From contig JACESY010000011.1 of the NCBI GenBank assembly GCA_013911595.1, positions 1-33,967 of the forward strand: a DNA stretch of 33,967 nucleotides, written 5' to 3'. Within the stretch, counting starts at the first letter, position 1, and the number at the start of each line of letters is the position of its first letter. A model generated the notes under the pieces. That model searched no databases, was not told the origin of the DNA, and worked only from the letters and a program-made list of their open reading frames with translations. The DNA comes from Azoarcus sp. Its GTDB lineage: Bacteria; Pseudomonadota; Gammaproteobacteria; Burkholderiales; Rhodocyclaceae. Below are positions 33,193 to 33,967 of the stretch, piece by piece. The position numbers and the translations under genes were made by a program.

Positions 33193-33281
33193 GTTCGTCT
33201 CCTTGTTTGCGGTTCGTAAAGCGTGCTCTCACTTTAGGCATGAGACGAAGACACGAAAAGCCCTCAAAATTCATCGTCAGT

Positions 33282-33297
33282 GTTCTATAAATGGAAC
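33282..33297. promoter_or_regulatory. Candidate LysR-binding site
   Basis: GTTCTATAAATGGAAC is an imperfect palindrome (six of eight pairs) containing a T-N11-A core (33283 to 33295), the general LysR box. It lies about 24 bases before the ATG of the LysR gene and about 90 bases before the pirin gene, where an autoregulating activator would bind. No firm -35/-10 pair was found. Confidence 0.45.
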
Positions 33298-33321
33298 GAT
33301 AAGCTGCAAACGAGGAATCCC

Positions 33322-33967
33322 ATGGACGACCTGAACGATCTCTACTACTTCGCCCGCGTCGTCGAACACCGCGGCTTTGCGCCGGCCGAGCGCGCCACCG
33401 GCATCCCCAAGTCCAAGCTCAGCCGCCGCATCACACTGCTTGAAGAGCGCCTGGGCGCGCGCCTTCTGCAGCGCTCGACGCGCCACTTCTCGGTCACGGA
33501 ACTGGGTCAGACCTTCTACGAGCACTGCCGCGCGATGCTGGTGGAGGCCGAGGCCGCACGCGAGGCGGTGGAAGCCACGCGCGCAGAGCCGGCCGGCACG
33601 GTGCGCATCAGTTGCCCGATCACGCTACTGCATGTGCATGTGGGCGCCATGCTGGCGGACTTTCTCGCCGCCTATCCGCGCGTGTCGCTACAACTGGAGG
33701 CCACCAACCGCAGGGTGTCGCCGGTAGGCGAAGGCATTGATCTGGCGATTCGGGTGCGACCGCCGCCGCTGGCCGACAGCGACCTGGTGATGCGGGTGCT
33801 GGCCGACAGCGCGCAATGCCTGGTCGCCAGCCCGGCGCTAATCGCCGCCCACGGCCAGCCCACCGGCCCGGCCGATCTCGCCGCCTTCCCGAGCCTGTCA
33901 CTCGGCCCGCCACAGGACGAACAGGTGTGGACGCTGTTCGGCCCCGACGGCGCCGACGCCCAGCTGC
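33322..33967 (+). CDS. LysR-family transcriptional regulator (partial at window end)
   Basis: The frame stays open for 215 codons to the last base, so the C-terminal quarter is missing. The N-terminal winged helix-turn-helix (about 1-60) reads MDDLNDLYYFARVVEHRGFA, then IPKSKLSRRITLLEERLGARL and LLQRSTRHFSVTELG; this is the subgroup close to AaeR/DsdC-like and YhjC-like regulators seen with pirin genes. The effector domain begins GTVRISCPITLLH, as in the GTLRISAP-type LysR group. CGAGGA lies 7 bases before the ATG. It is divergent from the pirin-ycaC genes, and a palindrome at 33282-33297 is a candidate site. Some inducers of this arrangement are aromatic or quinone-like, but none is shown here. 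Confidence 0.94.
   Translation, partial: MDDLNDLYYFARVVEHRGFAPAERATGIPKSKLSRRITLLEERLGARLLQRSTRHFSVTELGQTFYEHCRAMLVEAEAAREAVEATRAEPAGTVRISCPITLLHVHVGAMLADFLAAYPRVSLQLEATNRRVSPVGEGIDLAIRVRPPPLADSDLVMRVLADSAQCLVASPALIAAHGQPTGPADLAAFPSLSLGPPQDEQVWTLFGPDGADAQL

Overview
This is a gene-dense, high-GC (roughly two-thirds G+C) bacterial chromosome segment with short intergenic gaps, many ATGA stop/start overlaps and AGGAG-type ribosome binding sites. The mix of many LysR and GntR regulators, a TRAP transporter, GGDEF/EAL proteins, ArfB, AsmA and YchJ fits a proteobacterium. A betaproteobacterium, perhaps an Azoarcus/Thauera-like or Burkholderiales relative, is my best guess, but no rRNA or other marker is present to prove it. 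I see no tRNA, rRNA, insertion sequence, integrase, phage gene or CRISPR array.

Layout. Positions 1-7.1 kb hold unlinked metabolic and regulatory genes: the start of a probable carboxymuconolactone-decarboxylase-type gene, a YbfB-type MFS exporter with a divergent LysR regulator, an enoyl-CoA hydratase, a LysE-type exporter, an aldehyde dehydrogenase, and two head-to-head LysR genes whose 5' ends touch or overlap. Positions 7.2-10.6 kb hold a membrane EAL phosphodiesterase with a dead GGDEF domain, a small two-helix zinc-ribbon protein and an exported alpha/beta hydrolase.

Positions 10.65-21.8 kb are the coherent and most interesting part. A minus-strand TRAP operon (binding protein, small and large permeases, Asp/Glu/hydantoin-type racemase) is divergent from a plus-strand operon (PuuE-like hydrolase, TrzN/SsnA-type amidohydrolase, amidase-signature amidase, GntR regulator). 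They share a 302-base AT-rich control region with two face-away sigma70-like promoters. The plus operon runs convergently into a recognisable minus-strand allantoin operon (puuE allantoinase, alc allantoicase, allA ureidoglycolate lyase), which is divergent from its own GntR gene. A perfect 22-base palindrome sits just upstream of that GntR start. Together these look like two linked pathways for cyclic ureides or related nitrogen compounds: the familiar allantoin to glyoxylate plus urea route, and a second, unassigned import-racemise-ring-open-deamidate route built around a PuuE paralogue.

Positions 22.5-34.0 kb are mostly housekeeping or accessory: arfB, an AsmA-like protein followed directly by a YchJ-like protein, a Cache-HAMP-PAS-GGDEF-EAL protein, a zinc-free alcohol dehydrogenase/quinone reductase with a royal-jelly/yellow-like secreted beta-propeller, then a minus-strand run of pirin, ABM-like membrane protein, YcaC and a second pirin, with a divergent LysR regulator cut off by the window end.
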